A stretch of DNA of 64,000 nucleotides from WHSW01 sp033856255 (GCA_033856255.1 JAWVFH010000028.1:62001-126000), one strand, 5' to 3'. Shown: positions 7,680-16,370, counted from the first letter of the stretch. The notes: a model not told the origin generated them from the sequence alone. Made by a program: numbers and translations.

Positions 7680-8723
7680 CTATCGCGCGTCGGTTTCGGT
7701 GAAGACGCTGGTCTCGGTGCTCAGACGACCCAGCTCGGGAAACGGCCCGGCGACCGGCACCGAGCCCGCCATGATCCGATCGACGTGCGCGAGGTCGGCG
7801 TCGCTCAGGCGGAGCTCGCCCGCGGCGACGCTTTCCTCGATATGCCTCGGACTGCGGGCGCCGACGATCGCGACGTGAACGGCCGGATTGGCCAGCGTCC
7901 ATGAGATCGCCAGCTGGGAGACCGAGATCCCGAGCTCGTCGGCGGCAAAGCGCTCCAGCTCGCCGACCGCCTCCAGGTTTCGCCGGAAGGTCTCGCCCGC
8001 GAACACAGGGCTGTTGCTTCGCCAGTCGTCGTCGGCGAAGGCCGTCTGCTCGTCGATGTTGCCGGTCAGCAGCCCATGGGCGAGGGGCCCGTAGACGAGG
8101 ACTCCGATGCCATGCTCGCGGGCATAGGGAAGCACCTTCGCCTCGACGTCGCGGCGGAACAGGTGGTAGGGCGGCTGGAGCGTCTCCACCGGCCGAATGC
8201 GCGCGAACTCGGCCATCTGGCCCGCGTCGTAGTTGGAGACGCCGACGTGGCGAATCTTTCCCTCCTCCACGAGCTCCTCGAGTCCCGCGGCCGTGTCGGC
8301 AAAGGGGACCCTGGGGTCGGGCCAGTGCACCTGGTAGATGTCGATGTGGTCGACGCCGAGCGCGCGGAGGCTGTCCTCGACTCCGGCGCGAAGGAAGGCT
8401 GGGCTCGCGTCGCGAACCAGGCCGTCGTCGGTCATCCGCAAGCCGCCTTTGGTGGCGATCACGACCTCGTCGCGACGGTTGTCGAGATCGTCGCGAAGCG
8501 CCCGTCCCAGCAGCTGCTCCGAGGCCCCGAATCCGTAGCCCTGGGCGGTGTCGAAGAGGTTCACCCCGAGCTCGCGCGCGTGCCGGATCGCGGCGATCGC
8601 CTCCTGCTCGTCGAACTCTCCCCACTCACCTCCGAGCTGCCAGGTGCCAAAGGCGATCGGGTAGACCTCGAGGCCGGTGGTTCCGAGCGTGACGGTGTTC
8701 GTGGCGGTGGTGCTGGTGCTCAT
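7680..8723 (-). CDS. aldo/keto reductase
   Basis: 347 residues with the complete AKR signature set: FGTWQLGG near the start, NLFDTAQGYGFGASEQLLG with the catalytic Asp and Tyr, VIATKGGL containing the Lys, YQVHWPDP with the His, and VGVSNYDAGQM. It is an NADPH-dependent carbonyl reductase of the YajO/AKR11 kind. The chosen ATG opens a threonine-rich leader (MSTSTTATNTV) before the barrel. It is first in an operon with the downstream dehydrogenase and is divergent from the LysR gene, which probably controls it. Confidence 0.9.
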   Translation of the reverse strand: MSTSTTATNTVTLGTTGLEVYPIAFGTWQLGGEWGEFDEQEAIAAIRHARELGVNLFDTAQGYGFGASEQLLGRALRDDLDNRRDEVVIATKGGLRMTDDGLVRDASPAFLRAGVEDSLRALGVDHIDIYQVHWPDPRVPFADTAAGLEELVEEGKIRHVGVSNYDAGQMAEFARIRPVETLQPPYHLFRRDVEAKVLPYAREHGIGVLVYGPLAHGLLTGNIDEQTAFADDDWRSNSPVFAGETFRRNLEAVGELERFAADELGISVSQLAISWTLANPAVHVAIVGARSPRHIEESVAAGELRLSDADLAHVDRIMAGSVPVAGPFPELGRLSTETSVFTETDAR

Positions 8724-8782
8724 GGTCCTGCTCCCTTCCGTTTTTGTCATGGCGCCGAGTCTGCTCCGTCGCGATAATCTCT

Positions 8783-8799
8783 GCAACAGAAATCGTTGC
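8783..8799. promoter_or_regulatory. candidate LysR-type operator
   Basis: In the 112-bp gap between the divergent aldo/keto reductase and LysR genes there is a perfect inverted repeat, GCAAC-N7-GTTGC. LysR regulators usually bind partly symmetric T-N11-A sites between themselves and a divergent target. The arms are only 5 bp, so this is a candidate. Confidence 0.4.
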
Positions 8800-8835
8800 T
8801 TTGATTAAGCAGCTTGGGAGATAAGTAGGGAGACC

Positions 8836-9714
8836 TTGGAGCTTCGCCAGCTCGAGTACTTCGTCGCCGCGGCCGAGGAGGGCCACTTCAGCCGCGCCGC
8901 GGACCGGGTGAATATCGTCCAGTCCGGGCTCTCGGCCTCGATTCGCTCGTTGGAACGGGAGCTGGGCACGCGGCTGTTCGATCGCACCACCCGCCGGGTC
9001 GAGCTGACCGAATCGGGCCGGGCGCTGCTGGCCGAGGCGCGCCGCGTGCTGGGCGCGGCGGCAACCGCTCGCGAGGCCGTGGCCGGAGTCGAGGGACTCA
9101 AGCGCGGGACGCTGTCGCTCGGGATCATGCAATCGCTGGCCGTCGTCCAATTGCCGGCGCTGCTGGCGCGGTTTCACTCGGCCCATCCCGGTGTCGACAT
9201 CCGGCTGCGTCAGGCGGGAACGACGGCGCTCTTGCGTGAGGTTCGCGAAGGCAGGTTGGAGCTGGCGTTCGCGTCGCTCCCGGAGACGGCGCCGGCGGGC
9301 CTCGTGGGCCACGAGCTGCTCAGCGAGGCGATGATGCTCGCCTGCGCGCCCGACAACCCACTCGGGGAGCGCGACTCGGTCGGCCTCGCGAGCCTGCGGG
9401 ACCAGGACTTCGTCGACGGTTATCCGGACTGGGGTTTGCGGATGGCCAGCGACCGGGCGTTCGCGTCGGCGGGGATCGAGCGCCACGTGGCCTTCGAGGT
9501 CAACGACATGGGCACTTTGCTCGAGCTCGTCGCCCACGGGCTCGGGGTTGCGATCATCCCGCGATCGCTCGCGCCGCTTCGCACGCCGCTTCGTTTCGTT
9601 CGCCTGCGCGGCAAGCCTCCCCGCTGGAACGTAACCCTGGTCGCCCCGGAACACATGGAGCTGAGCGCAGCAGGCCGCGCGTTCCTCCAGATGGTCATCG
9701 GTGAGGACGCCTAG
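8836..9714 (+). CDS. LysR-family transcriptional regulator
   Basis: 292 residues. The N-terminal winged helix is MELRQLEYFVAAAEEGHFSR ... VNIVQSGLSASIRSLE, followed by the LysR effector-binding domain with typical IRLRQAGTT, EGRLELAFASLP and VAHGLGVAIIPRS blocks. It starts at a TTG preceded by TAGGGAG at a suitable distance. Its divergent position suggests control of the aldo/keto reductase-dehydrogenase pair. The ligand is unknown. Confidence 0.9.
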   Translation: MELRQLEYFVAAAEEGHFSRAADRVNIVQSGLSASIRSLERELGTRLFDRTTRRVELTESGRALLAEARRVLGAAATAREAVAGVEGLKRGTLSLGIMQSLAVVQLPALLARFHSAHPGVDIRLRQAGTTALLREVREGRLELAFASLPETAPAGLVGHELLSEAMMLACAPDNPLGERDSVGLASLRDQDFVDGYPDWGLRMASDRAFASAGIERHVAFEVNDMGTLLELVAHGLGVAIIPRSLAPLRTPLRFVRLRGKPPRWNVTLVAPEHMELSAAGRAFLQMVIGEDA

Positions 9715-9770
9715 GGCGACTTGGGCCCCGAGGCGAGAGCTCGCTCGCACTCGGCTGTCAGGAGAGCCGC

Positions 9771-11069
9771 TCATCGGCGCAACTGCTCGGCGGGCTTGAA
9801 GTGCGATTGCTTGTCGCCCATCTCATTTCGCCACCAGGTCTCGCGGCGCCAGCGGGCATAGCGGTCCTGGAAACGCTCGACCGTCGGGCTGTGCCGGCGC
9901 AGCGTGTCAACGAGCAGATTCGCCGGTGCCTGCAGCAGCGGGTGTAGAGCCCACGGCCACGGATTGGGCATGTCGTACTTTCGGTAGAAGCGGCCGGGGA
10001 GGAAGTAGCGCGTGTAGCCGACCTGCGCGCGGTAGTTGATCTCGTCGCGCACCCGCTTGCGCCAATGAGTACCGGGCTTCGGCGTGAACGCGCGAGGGTA
10101 GGACTCGACCAGCTCGACGCCGTCTGCACCCGCGGTTCCGGCGCATTTGAGCAGGAACACCGCGCTCAGCTGGAGTCCCTCCCTGACCGTCTCGGGGTAC
10201 CAGCGGGGCTGGACGCCCAGCAGGTGCCCGATGTAGCGCCAGTAGTGCATCATCGCCTCGATCTCGCGGATCGAGGTTCGGTATCCCATCAGGTGCATCG
10301 CCAGCCCCGGGGTGAGGCTCGAGGACATCAGCGTGATCAGCGCGTCGGACTGGCTGATCGGGACCCCCCACGCCTCCAGGTCCCAATCCGGGTGAGCGAT
10401 GATCCGTCGCCGGAGGAACACGTGCATGATCCGCACGCGCATCGCAGTAGCGCGCCCCGCTCCGCCGGGCTCGAGCCCGCCGGGTTCGGAGACGTCGATC
10501 CAAAATCGGGCGGTCTCCATGAACCGGTTCAGAGCGGAGTCGCCGGCATACGTTCCCGTGAACGAGAGCGGTTTGACGATCGAGCTCTCCGTGTAGCCGA
10601 GCAGCGTCTCGACGCCGGCGAAGCTGAAGACCGCCGGCCCGTATCGTCGGAAGAGCGCCGCGCCTTGCTCGACGAGATCGGGGTCGAGCCATGCGGGCGG
10701 CCGTTCGAACTCGTTGAACAGTCGGCGCATCGAGTCCGGCGCGTCGGTCACCGAATCGACGCCGTGCGCGATCGCCCGGTCGAGCATCCGGCGCCCGTCG
10801 TTCGCCCCCCGTGAGAGGTACACCTGGTCGACGAACGCCTCGGCGACAGGATCGGCGTCGTAATAGCCGTATGCGAACGCTCGAATCCGATCCTCGTCGG
10901 GGATCGGGTCGAACCGCAGCAGCCGTCGGCTTACGGCACGCGCACGCCGCATTCGACGCCCGTCGACCCGCTGCCAGAAGCCGAGGAACTCGCCCGGGAC
11001 GCGGTCCCCGTCGGCGGCGATCGTCGCCGGGGACTCGGCCGCCGGGATCGTGCTCTCCGCGACAGTCAT
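9771..11069 (-). CDS. DUF2236 / MpaB-family oxygenase-like protein
   Basis: 432 residues. The family features are YDADPVAEAFVD, the long helical core with RFMETARFWIDV, VRIMHVFLRRRIIAH and the C-terminal HWRKRVRDEINYRAQVGYTRYFLP. This family includes latex-clearing protein (rubber oxygenase) and MpaB, haem-dependent enzymes acting on isoprenoid chains. The histidines in IMHVFLRRRIIAH are candidate haem-related residues. Its ATG overlaps the stop of the YceI gene, giving a membrane protein-YceI-DUF2236 operon. A role in oxidising an isoprenoid lipid is inferred from family and partner. Confidence 0.8.
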   Translation of the reverse strand: MTVAESTIPAAESPATIAADGDRVPGEFLGFWQRVDGRRMRRARAVSRRLLRFDPIPDEDRIRAFAYGYYDADPVAEAFVDQVYLSRGANDGRRMLDRAIAHGVDSVTDAPDSMRRLFNEFERPPAWLDPDLVEQGAALFRRYGPAVFSFAGVETLLGYTESSIVKPLSFTGTYAGDSALNRFMETARFWIDVSEPGGLEPGGAGRATAMRVRIMHVFLRRRIIAHPDWDLEAWGVPISQSDALITLMSSSLTPGLAMHLMGYRTSIREIEAMMHYWRYIGHLLGVQPRWYPETVREGLQLSAVFLLKCAGTAGADGVELVESYPRAFTPKPGTHWRKRVRDEINYRAQVGYTRYFLPGRFYRKYDMPNPWPWALHPLLQAPANLLVDTLRRHSPTVERFQDRYARWRRETWWRNEMGDKQSHFKPAEQLRR

Positions 11070-11617
11070 GCGATCGTCCGGCGAAGCGTGATCGCGACTT
11101 CGAGCTGGACCGCTCGCGGCACCATCCCCCTCGCGCCCCGGATCCCGAGCGCGACGCGGTCCACCTCCGTCTGACAGGCGAGCTCGACCACCCCGTCGGC
11201 TGGCTCGTCCAGCGTTACGTCCAGGGACAGCGGGGTGCAGGCGTCCGCAACGAACAGGTCCCCGTCGATCCGGACCCCGCCCGGATCGTCGCCGGTGATC
11301 GAGTGTGCTTCATAACGAAGCTGCGGGTGGCGGTTGACGTTGAAGAAGCCTCGCGAGCGAAGGTGACGGTCGCGCAGCCGATTGCCCGTTTCGATCGACG
11401 AGGCGATGATCACGAGGGCGCCGCCGACATGATCCTGACCGACGACGAGGTGTCCAGATAGCGAGCGGAAGCGTCCCTCGGTCGTCGCGAGCCCGGCGAG
11501 CGCGCCGGCCAGAAACCGTGCATGTGAGGCCTCGGGATCGACCAGCCAGCTCCCGGACAGGGCCTGAGGCGTATCAAGGGCCGGCTGGCGGGTCTGTCTG
11601 TCGGCTGTGGTCGGCAT
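11066..11617 (-). CDS. YceI-family lipid-binding protein
   Basis: 183 residues with the YceI lipocalin-like pattern: SWLVDPEASHARFLAG, then TEGRFRSLSGHLVV, SIETGNRLRDRHLRSRGFFNV and PQLRYEAHSI. YceI proteins form a beta-barrel that binds polyisoprenoid or amphipathic lipids. There is no signal peptide here, so it is probably cytoplasmic, as in other actinobacterial members. The ATG shares one base with the stop of the upstream membrane-protein gene, and its own stop overlaps the next ATG, so the three genes are tightly coupled. Confidence 0.85.
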   Translation of the reverse strand: MPTTADRQTRQPALDTPQALSGSWLVDPEASHARFLAGALAGLATTEGRFRSLSGHLVVGQDHVGGALVIIASSIETGNRLRDRHLRSRGFFNVNRHPQLRYEAHSITGDDPGGVRIDGDLFVADACTPLSLDVTLDEPADGVVELACQTEVDRVALGIRGARGMVPRAVQLEVAITLRRTIA

Positions 11618-12042
11618 CACAGGCTCGAGGGGAGGCTGGATCCGGCGAGCGCGAAGAACCACACGACCATGGCGAGCGCCGCCACGAGCACCGAGGCCAC
11701 CATGAGCTTGTCCAGCACGGTCAGCCGCAGCGAACCCGAGTCGCTCAGGCTGCGGCGCCAGGCAGGTTCGACCCGCGCCCGCGGGGCGGTGCCGGTCAGG
11801 CGCATGTGCACGCGCTCGGCGCGCGCCAGCAGCAAGCCGACAAATGCCATCGCCGTGGGGATCCCAGCCGCCAGGGCCAGCAGCGGGACGAACCCCATCT
11901 CGGCCGGGGAGTTGCTCAGCTGGGAGGCGAGCCACAACCCGGCGATCGGGATCACGGTCCACACCGCGAGGCTCCCGACCGCCATCAGCGCCATGAGCGC
12001 GGCGGCGGCCATCCGTTCCCCTGTCATGTCGCTTGCCGTCAT
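11617..12042 (-). CDS. four-helix membrane protein, first gene of the YceI-DUF2236 operon
   Basis: 141 residues with hydrophobic helices near the N-terminus (MAAAALMALMAVGSLAVW), at LASQLSN..GFVPLLALAAGIP, a basic loop (RARVEPAWRRSL) and a C-terminal helix VASVLVAALAMVVWFFAL. I do not recognise a family. The ATG at 12042 has AAAGGA 8 bp upstream. An ATG 9 bp earlier abuts that site and is less likely. It lies 47 bp from the 12090-12113 palindrome, so the TetR product probably controls it. Confidence 0.65.
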   Translation of the reverse strand: MTASDMTGERMAAAALMALMAVGSLAVWTVIPIAGLWLASQLSNSPAEMGFVPLLALAAGIPTAMAFVGLLLARAERVHMRLTGTAPRARVEPAWRRSLSDSGSLRLTVLDKLMVASVLVAALAMVVWFFALAGSSLPSSL

Positions 12043-12089
12043 CGAAATCATCCTTTCGGTCGAATCGGTCAATGCTGGGACCGTAGTAC

Positions 12090-12113
12090 AGATGTTGATG
12101 ATTGTCAACATCT
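12090..12113. promoter_or_regulatory. candidate TetR operator (9-6-9 palindrome)
   Basis: A perfect inverted repeat, AGATGTTGA-N6-TCAACATCT, lies in the AT-richer gap between the divergent TetR gene and the membrane-YceI-DUF2236 operon. The position and symmetry are what is expected of an autoregulatory TetR operator controlling both directions. Confidence 0.65.
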
Positions 12114-12151
12114 TTATGGTCAGATGTCATACACCCGCTAGGATGCGGGCC

Positions 12152-12817
12152 ATGGCTCAAGCGAGGAGCGCAGGCAAGCGGGCGGGACGGCCGAAGGCAC
12201 AGGACGCTCCGGTGACCGTCGAGCAGATCCTCGACACGGCCTTTCGCGCCTTCGCGACTTGCGGCTATGACGGGGTGGCTGTGCGCACCCTCAACCGCGA
12301 GCTGGGCGTCAGCCACAACCTGATTCACCAACGCTTCGGTTCCAAGCAGGACCTCTGGTACGCGGCGGTCGACAGGGCGTTCAGCCAGCAGGTCACGGAG
12401 CTCGCGACCGCGTTCGATCCAACGCTCGCCGACCCGCTCGACCAGCTCAACCACGCGATCCGTCGCTTCGTGGGCTACTCCGCCGAGCACCCCGAACTGC
12501 TCGGGCTGATGAACATCGAAGGTCGCGTCGACGGCGAGCGGCTCGACTACATCTACGACAACTACGTCGCACCGGCGCTGGCACCGCTCGGCCGGCTGCT
12601 CGACCACCTCCACGAGAAGGGACGGATCCGCCCGATCAGCCTACGAGCGCTCTTCTTCCTGATCGCACACGGCGCCGCCGCCCCGTTCACACTCGCCCCG
12701 CTCGCGACCCGCTTCGACAACAGGGACCCACTCGACCCCGGCCAGGTCGCCGAGCAAGCTGCCCTCACCGCAGACGTGATCACCAGCGGATTGCGGATCA
12801 ACACGCCCGGCGCTTAA
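12152..12817 (+). CDS. TetR-family transcriptional regulator
   Basis: 221 residues. After a basic start (KRAGRPKAQDA) comes the TetR helix-turn-helix: VEQILDTAFRAFATCGYDGV, then LNRELGVSHNLIHQRFGSK. The variable helical ligand domain follows. The ATG at 12152 is preferred because TAGGA lies about 9 bp upstream, while the earlier in-frame ATG at 12143 directly abuts it. It is divergent from the lipid-related operon, with the palindrome in between, so repression of that operon and of itself is inferred. Confidence 0.85.
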   Translation: MAQARSAGKRAGRPKAQDAPVTVEQILDTAFRAFATCGYDGVAVRTLNRELGVSHNLIHQRFGSKQDLWYAAVDRAFSQQVTELATAFDPTLADPLDQLNHAIRRFVGYSAEHPELLGLMNIEGRVDGERLDYIYDNYVAPALAPLGRLLDHLHEKGRIRPISLRALFFLIAHGAAAPFTLAPLATRFDNRDPLDPGQVAEQAALTADVITSGLRINTPGA

Positions 12818-12876
12818 AGCCCCCGCCGGCGCCGAGAACGCCCGAACCGGAGCCCGCTGGCCCGGATTGGGCCGCG

Positions 12877-12900
12877 CGGCCCCCAGCCGAGTGCGCTACC
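12877..12900. repeat. 24-bp tRNA-Pro fragment (attachment-site-like direct repeat, copy 1)
   Basis: These 24 bases are identical to 19193-19216, the anticodon-stem/D-arm part of the intact tRNA-Pro(GGG) gene, in the same orientation. No complete tRNA can be folded here. It lies in the 12818-13052 gap, which otherwise holds no gene I can support. A partial tRNA copy bounding a gene block is the usual scar of site-specific integration. See the findings. Confidence 0.7.
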
Positions 12901-13052
12901 CGTGAATCGTGGTGTTGCCGGGTTCCGTCCACGCCTGTCTAAGCGTGTGCAGGTCAGTGGAGCGCCGCTTCGCCGAACTAGGGGGGTCCCCTGAGGCGAA
13001 CGTGGGCGATCTGCCGGATGCTCGCACTCGTCCCCTACGAGAGGAGTCTCCA

Positions 13053-14129
13053 ATGGCAATCGACGCGACAACCACGCTCGACGAAGCCAAGGTCGGCGCA
13101 TTCGTAAACCGCGTCGTCGACGAGCTTGGTGCCACCCTCAACGCTGCACTCGTCGTGATCGGCGACGAACTCGGCCTATACCGCGCGATGTCGGGGGCCG
13201 GCGGTCTCACCCCGGGTGAGCTGGCCGAACGCACCGGCACGTCGGAGCGCTACGTGCGCGAGTGGCTCAACGCGCAGGCCGCCGGCGGTTACGTCGAGTA
13301 CGACCCGCAGGAGCGTCGCTACTCGCTGCCCCCCGAGCACGCGGTGGCGCTCGTCGACGAGGAGAGCCCCTTCTTCATGCCCGGGGCGTTTCAGCTCATG
13401 ACCGCGAGCCTGCGCGACGAGCCGAAAATCCGCGAGGCGTTCCTGAGCGGCGCCGGGGTCGGTTGGCACGAGCACGACCACGGCGTGTTCGAGGGATGCG
13501 AGCGCTTCTTCCGGCCCGGCTATGCGGCCCACCTCGTCTCGTCGTGGATCCCCGCACTCGATGACGTCGAGGACAAGCTGCGCGCCGGCGCAAAGGTCGC
13601 CGACATCGGATGCGGGCACGGCGCCTCGACCGTCCTCATGGCCTCGGCCTTCCCCGCCTCGAGCTTCGTCGGCTTCGATTACCACGACGCCTCGATCGAG
13701 CAGGCCTGCGAGCGGGCGCGGGAGGCCGGCGTCTCGGATCGCGTGCGCTTCGAGGTCGCGCCGGCGGCCGGCTATCCGGGCGACGGCTATGACCTCGTCA
13801 CCACGTTCGACTGCCTGCACGACATGGGCGACCCCGTGGGGGCCGCCCGCCACGTGCTCGGGTCGCTGGACTCGGACGGCACCTGGCTGATCGTGGAACC
13901 CTTCGCGAACGACCGGGTGGAGGACAACCTGAACCCGGTCGGACGCGTCTACTACGGGGCCTCGACCCTGCTGTGCACCCCTGCGTCGCTGTCGCAGGAG
14001 GTCGGGCTCGCGCTCGGCGCACAGGCCGGCGAGGGGCGCCTGCGCGACGTCGTCACGAGTGGGGGGTTCTCGCGCTTCCGACGTGCGAGTGAGACCCCGT
14101 TCAACCTGGTGCTCGAAGCACGGCCATGA
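13053..14129 (+). CDS. SAM-dependent methyltransferase, Rv2258c-like, with N-terminal winged helix
   Basis: 358 residues. The N-terminal 90 residues form the winged-helix dimerisation domain (GLTPGELAERTGTSERYVREWLN) seen in Rv2258c-type methyltransferases. A class I SAM-binding domain follows, with motif I VADIGCGHGAST, SFVGFDYHDASI, FEVAPAA and YDLVTTFDCLHDM. The ATG has AGGAG 7 bp upstream. The stop overlaps the next ATG (ATGA), linking it to the hydrolase-glycosyltransferase gene, so a shared small-molecule or lipid tailoring role is plausible. Confidence 0.85.
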   Translation: MAIDATTTLDEAKVGAFVNRVVDELGATLNAALVVIGDELGLYRAMSGAGGLTPGELAERTGTSERYVREWLNAQAAGGYVEYDPQERRYSLPPEHAVALVDEESPFFMPGAFQLMTASLRDEPKIREAFLSGAGVGWHEHDHGVFEGCERFFRPGYAAHLVSSWIPALDDVEDKLRAGAKVADIGCGHGASTVLMASAFPASSFVGFDYHDASIEQACERAREAGVSDRVRFEVAPAAGYPGDGYDLVTTFDCLHDMGDPVGAARHVLGSLDSDGTWLIVEPFANDRVEDNLNPVGRVYYGASTLLCTPASLSQEVGLALGAQAGEGRLRDVVTSGGFSRFRRASETPFNLVLEARP

Positions 14130-16333
14130 GTACCGTCGCAACCGGGACTACGATTCCCGCCGTGCCCGAGGTTGCGGTGCCAGGCGCTTCGGCCGGCGAG
14201 CAGACGAGAGCCCGCTATCCCGACGCGGAGGGCTTTATCGAGCGCGACGGGGTGCGGGTCTTCTGGGAGTCCTACGGTCAGGGCGAGCAGACGCTCCTCT
14301 TCCTACCGACCTGGACGCTGGTGCACTCGCGTATCTGGAAGGCGCAGATCGGCTACTTCGCTCGGCACTTCCGCGTCATCTGCTTCGACCCGCGCGGCAA
14401 CGGGCGCTCGGACTGCCCCCCGGACTCCGAGGCGTACGCCGAGGCGGAGTTCACGCAGGACGCGATCGACGTCATGGACGCTTGCGGCGTGGAGCGCGCC
14501 GTGGCCGTCTCACTGTCGACCGGTGCGCAGCGCGCGCTCCTGATGGGCGCCGAGCATCCCGAGCGCGTCGCCGGTCTGGTCTTCGTAGCCCCGATGTTCC
14601 CTGTCAGCCGGCTGCGGTCACTTCCGTGGCGCCTGATTCGAAAGCCACGCGTCGTTGCTCTCGCCAGCACCAGGCCACCGCTCACGACTCGCAGCTGGGG
14701 CAAGCTGAACCCGTACTACTGGCGGCACGGCGGCTACGCCGACTACGTCAGGTGGTGGGCGGAGCGGATGCTCCCGGAGCCCCACTCGACGAAGCAGATC
14801 GAGGATGCGATCGCGTGGTCGCACGAGACGGACGGTTCAACGCTCGCTCTGACCAGCGAACACGGACTCGCGGCGACGGCAACGCGGCGGAATCAGATCG
14901 AACTGGCCAAGCGGGTCCACTGTCCAGTGCTCGTGGTTCATGGCAAGAAGGACAAGTGCACCCCCTACCCGGACGGCAAGGCGCTGGCGAAGGTCACCGG
15001 CGGGCGCCTCGAGACGGTTGAGGACGCGGGCCATCTCCCCCATGCGCGCAAGCCGGTTCAGGTGAACCTCGCTCTGCGGGAGTTCATGGACAACACGCCG
15101 CGACCCGACCCGACCGTCCACCGCTCCGACGGCCGCAAGCGTGCGCTCTACATCTCCTCGCCGATCGGCCTCGGCCACGCGCAGCGTGACGTAGCGATTG
15201 CGCGCGAGCTGCGAAACATCGTCGATGGCCTGGAGATCGACTGGCTGGCCCAGGACCCGGTCACGCGCGTGCTTGAGGCCGAGGGCGAGCGCGTCCATCC
15301 GGCGAGCGCGCATCTGGCCAACGAATCGAGCCACATCGAGTCGGAATCGGCCGAGCACGACCTGCACTGCTTCCAGGCCATCCGCCGGATGGACGAGATC
15401 CTGATCAACAACTTCATGGTCTTCCACGACGTCGTGCGCGAGGACCGCTACGACCTCTGGGTCGGCGACGAGGCCTGGGAGCTCGACTACTTCCTGCACG
15501 AGAACCCGCGAGAGAAGCGCGCGCGCTACGCGTGGATGACCGACTTCGTCGGGTGGCTGCCGATGCCCGACGGCGGCGAGCACGAGTCGCGCCTGACGGC
15601 CGACTACAACGCGGAGATGGTCGAGCACATCGCGGGCAATCCGGGGCTGAGAGACCGGGCGGTCTTCGTCGGCAACCCGGATGACATAGTCGACGAGCCG
15701 CTGGGGCCGGACCTGCCGACGATTCGCGACTGGACCGAGGACAACTTCGACTTCGCCGGATACGTCACCGGCTTCGATCCGCGCACCCTCGGCGACCGCG
15801 ACGAGCTTCGCCACGAGCTCGGCTATCGGCCCGGCGAGAAGGTATGCATCGTCAGCGTGGGTGGGTCGGGAGTCGGCGAGCATCTGCTGCGCCGCGTGAT
15901 CGCGTCGTTCGATGACGCGAAGCGGAAGGTGCCGGAGCTGCGAATGATTGTCGTCGCCGGACCGCGCATCGATCCGGATTCGCTGCCCCGGCCCGAGGGC
16001 CTCGAGGTCGTAGCCTATGTGCACAACCTGTACCGCCACCTGGCCGCATGCGACCTCGCCGTAGTTCAGGGAGGCCTGACGACGGCCATGGAACTGACCG
16101 CCAGCAAGCGGCCGTTCCTCTACTTCCCCCTGCGCCACCACTTCGAGCAGAACATGCATGTCGCCCACCGGCTCCATGGCTATGGCGCGGGCCGCCGTAT
16201 GGACTTCGAGACCGCGGACGGCGACCTCATCGCCAGTGCGATCGCGGAGGAGATCGGACGCGAGGTCGACTACCGCGACGTCGAGACCGACGGCGCCCGT
16301 CGCGCGGCCGAGAAGCTCGCCGAGCTGCTCTGA
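14126..16333 (+). CDS. alpha/beta-hydrolase-glycosyltransferase fusion protein
   Basis: 735 residues in one uninterrupted frame. Residues of about 35-322 are an alpha/beta hydrolase: ICFDPRGNGRSD, nucleophile elbow SLSTG (Ser131, with Ser replacing the usual first Gly), acid HGKKDK (Asp276) and GHLPH (His303). From about residue 338 a GT-B glycosyltransferase begins (YISSPIGLGHAQRDVAIAR) and ends with the nucleotide-sugar half: CIVSVGGSGVGEHLL, then VVQGGLTTAMELTASKRP and the HHFEQNMHVA loop. Such MurG/UGT-like halves normally stand alone. Coupling to the upstream methyltransferase suggests a three-activity tailoring unit. Substrates unknown. Confidence 0.8.
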   Translation: MSTVATGTTIPAVPEVAVPGASAGEQTRARYPDAEGFIERDGVRVFWESYGQGEQTLLFLPTWTLVHSRIWKAQIGYFARHFRVICFDPRGNGRSDCPPDSEAYAEAEFTQDAIDVMDACGVERAVAVSLSTGAQRALLMGAEHPERVAGLVFVAPMFPVSRLRSLPWRLIRKPRVVALASTRPPLTTRSWGKLNPYYWRHGGYADYVRWWAERMLPEPHSTKQIEDAIAWSHETDGSTLALTSEHGLAATATRRNQIELAKRVHCPVLVVHGKKDKCTPYPDGKALAKVTGGRLETVEDAGHLPHARKPVQVNLALREFMDNTPRPDPTVHRSDGRKRALYISSPIGLGHAQRDVAIARELRNIVDGLEIDWLAQDPVTRVLEAEGERVHPASAHLANESSHIESESAEHDLHCFQAIRRMDEILINNFMVFHDVVREDRYDLWVGDEAWELDYFLHENPREKRARYAWMTDFVGWLPMPDGGEHESRLTADYNAEMVEHIAGNPGLRDRAVFVGNPDDIVDEPLGPDLPTIRDWTEDNFDFAGYVTGFDPRTLGDRDELRHELGYRPGEKVCIVSVGGSGVGEHLLRRVIASFDDAKRKVPELRMIVVAGPRIDPDSLPRPEGLEVVAYVHNLYRHLAACDLAVVQGGLTTAMELTASKRPFLYFPLRHHFEQNMHVAHRLHGYGAGRRMDFETADGDLIASAIAEEIGREVDYRDVETDGARRAAEKLAELL

Positions 16334-16370
16334 GCTCGGGCGCGCTCCGACGCACGGGGATAATCGCCCG

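Noticed and set aside
6736..8625. 629-codon frame suggesting a fusion upstream of the 3-hydroxyisobutyrate dehydrogenase-like gene
   Set aside because: The upstream part overlaps the aldo/keto reductase out of frame, and a strong AGGAGG precedes the ATG at 7671.
8724..8782. Possible riboswitch in the aldo/keto reductase leader
   Set aside because: No conserved aptamer core was recognised. The nearby symmetry is more simply a LysR site.
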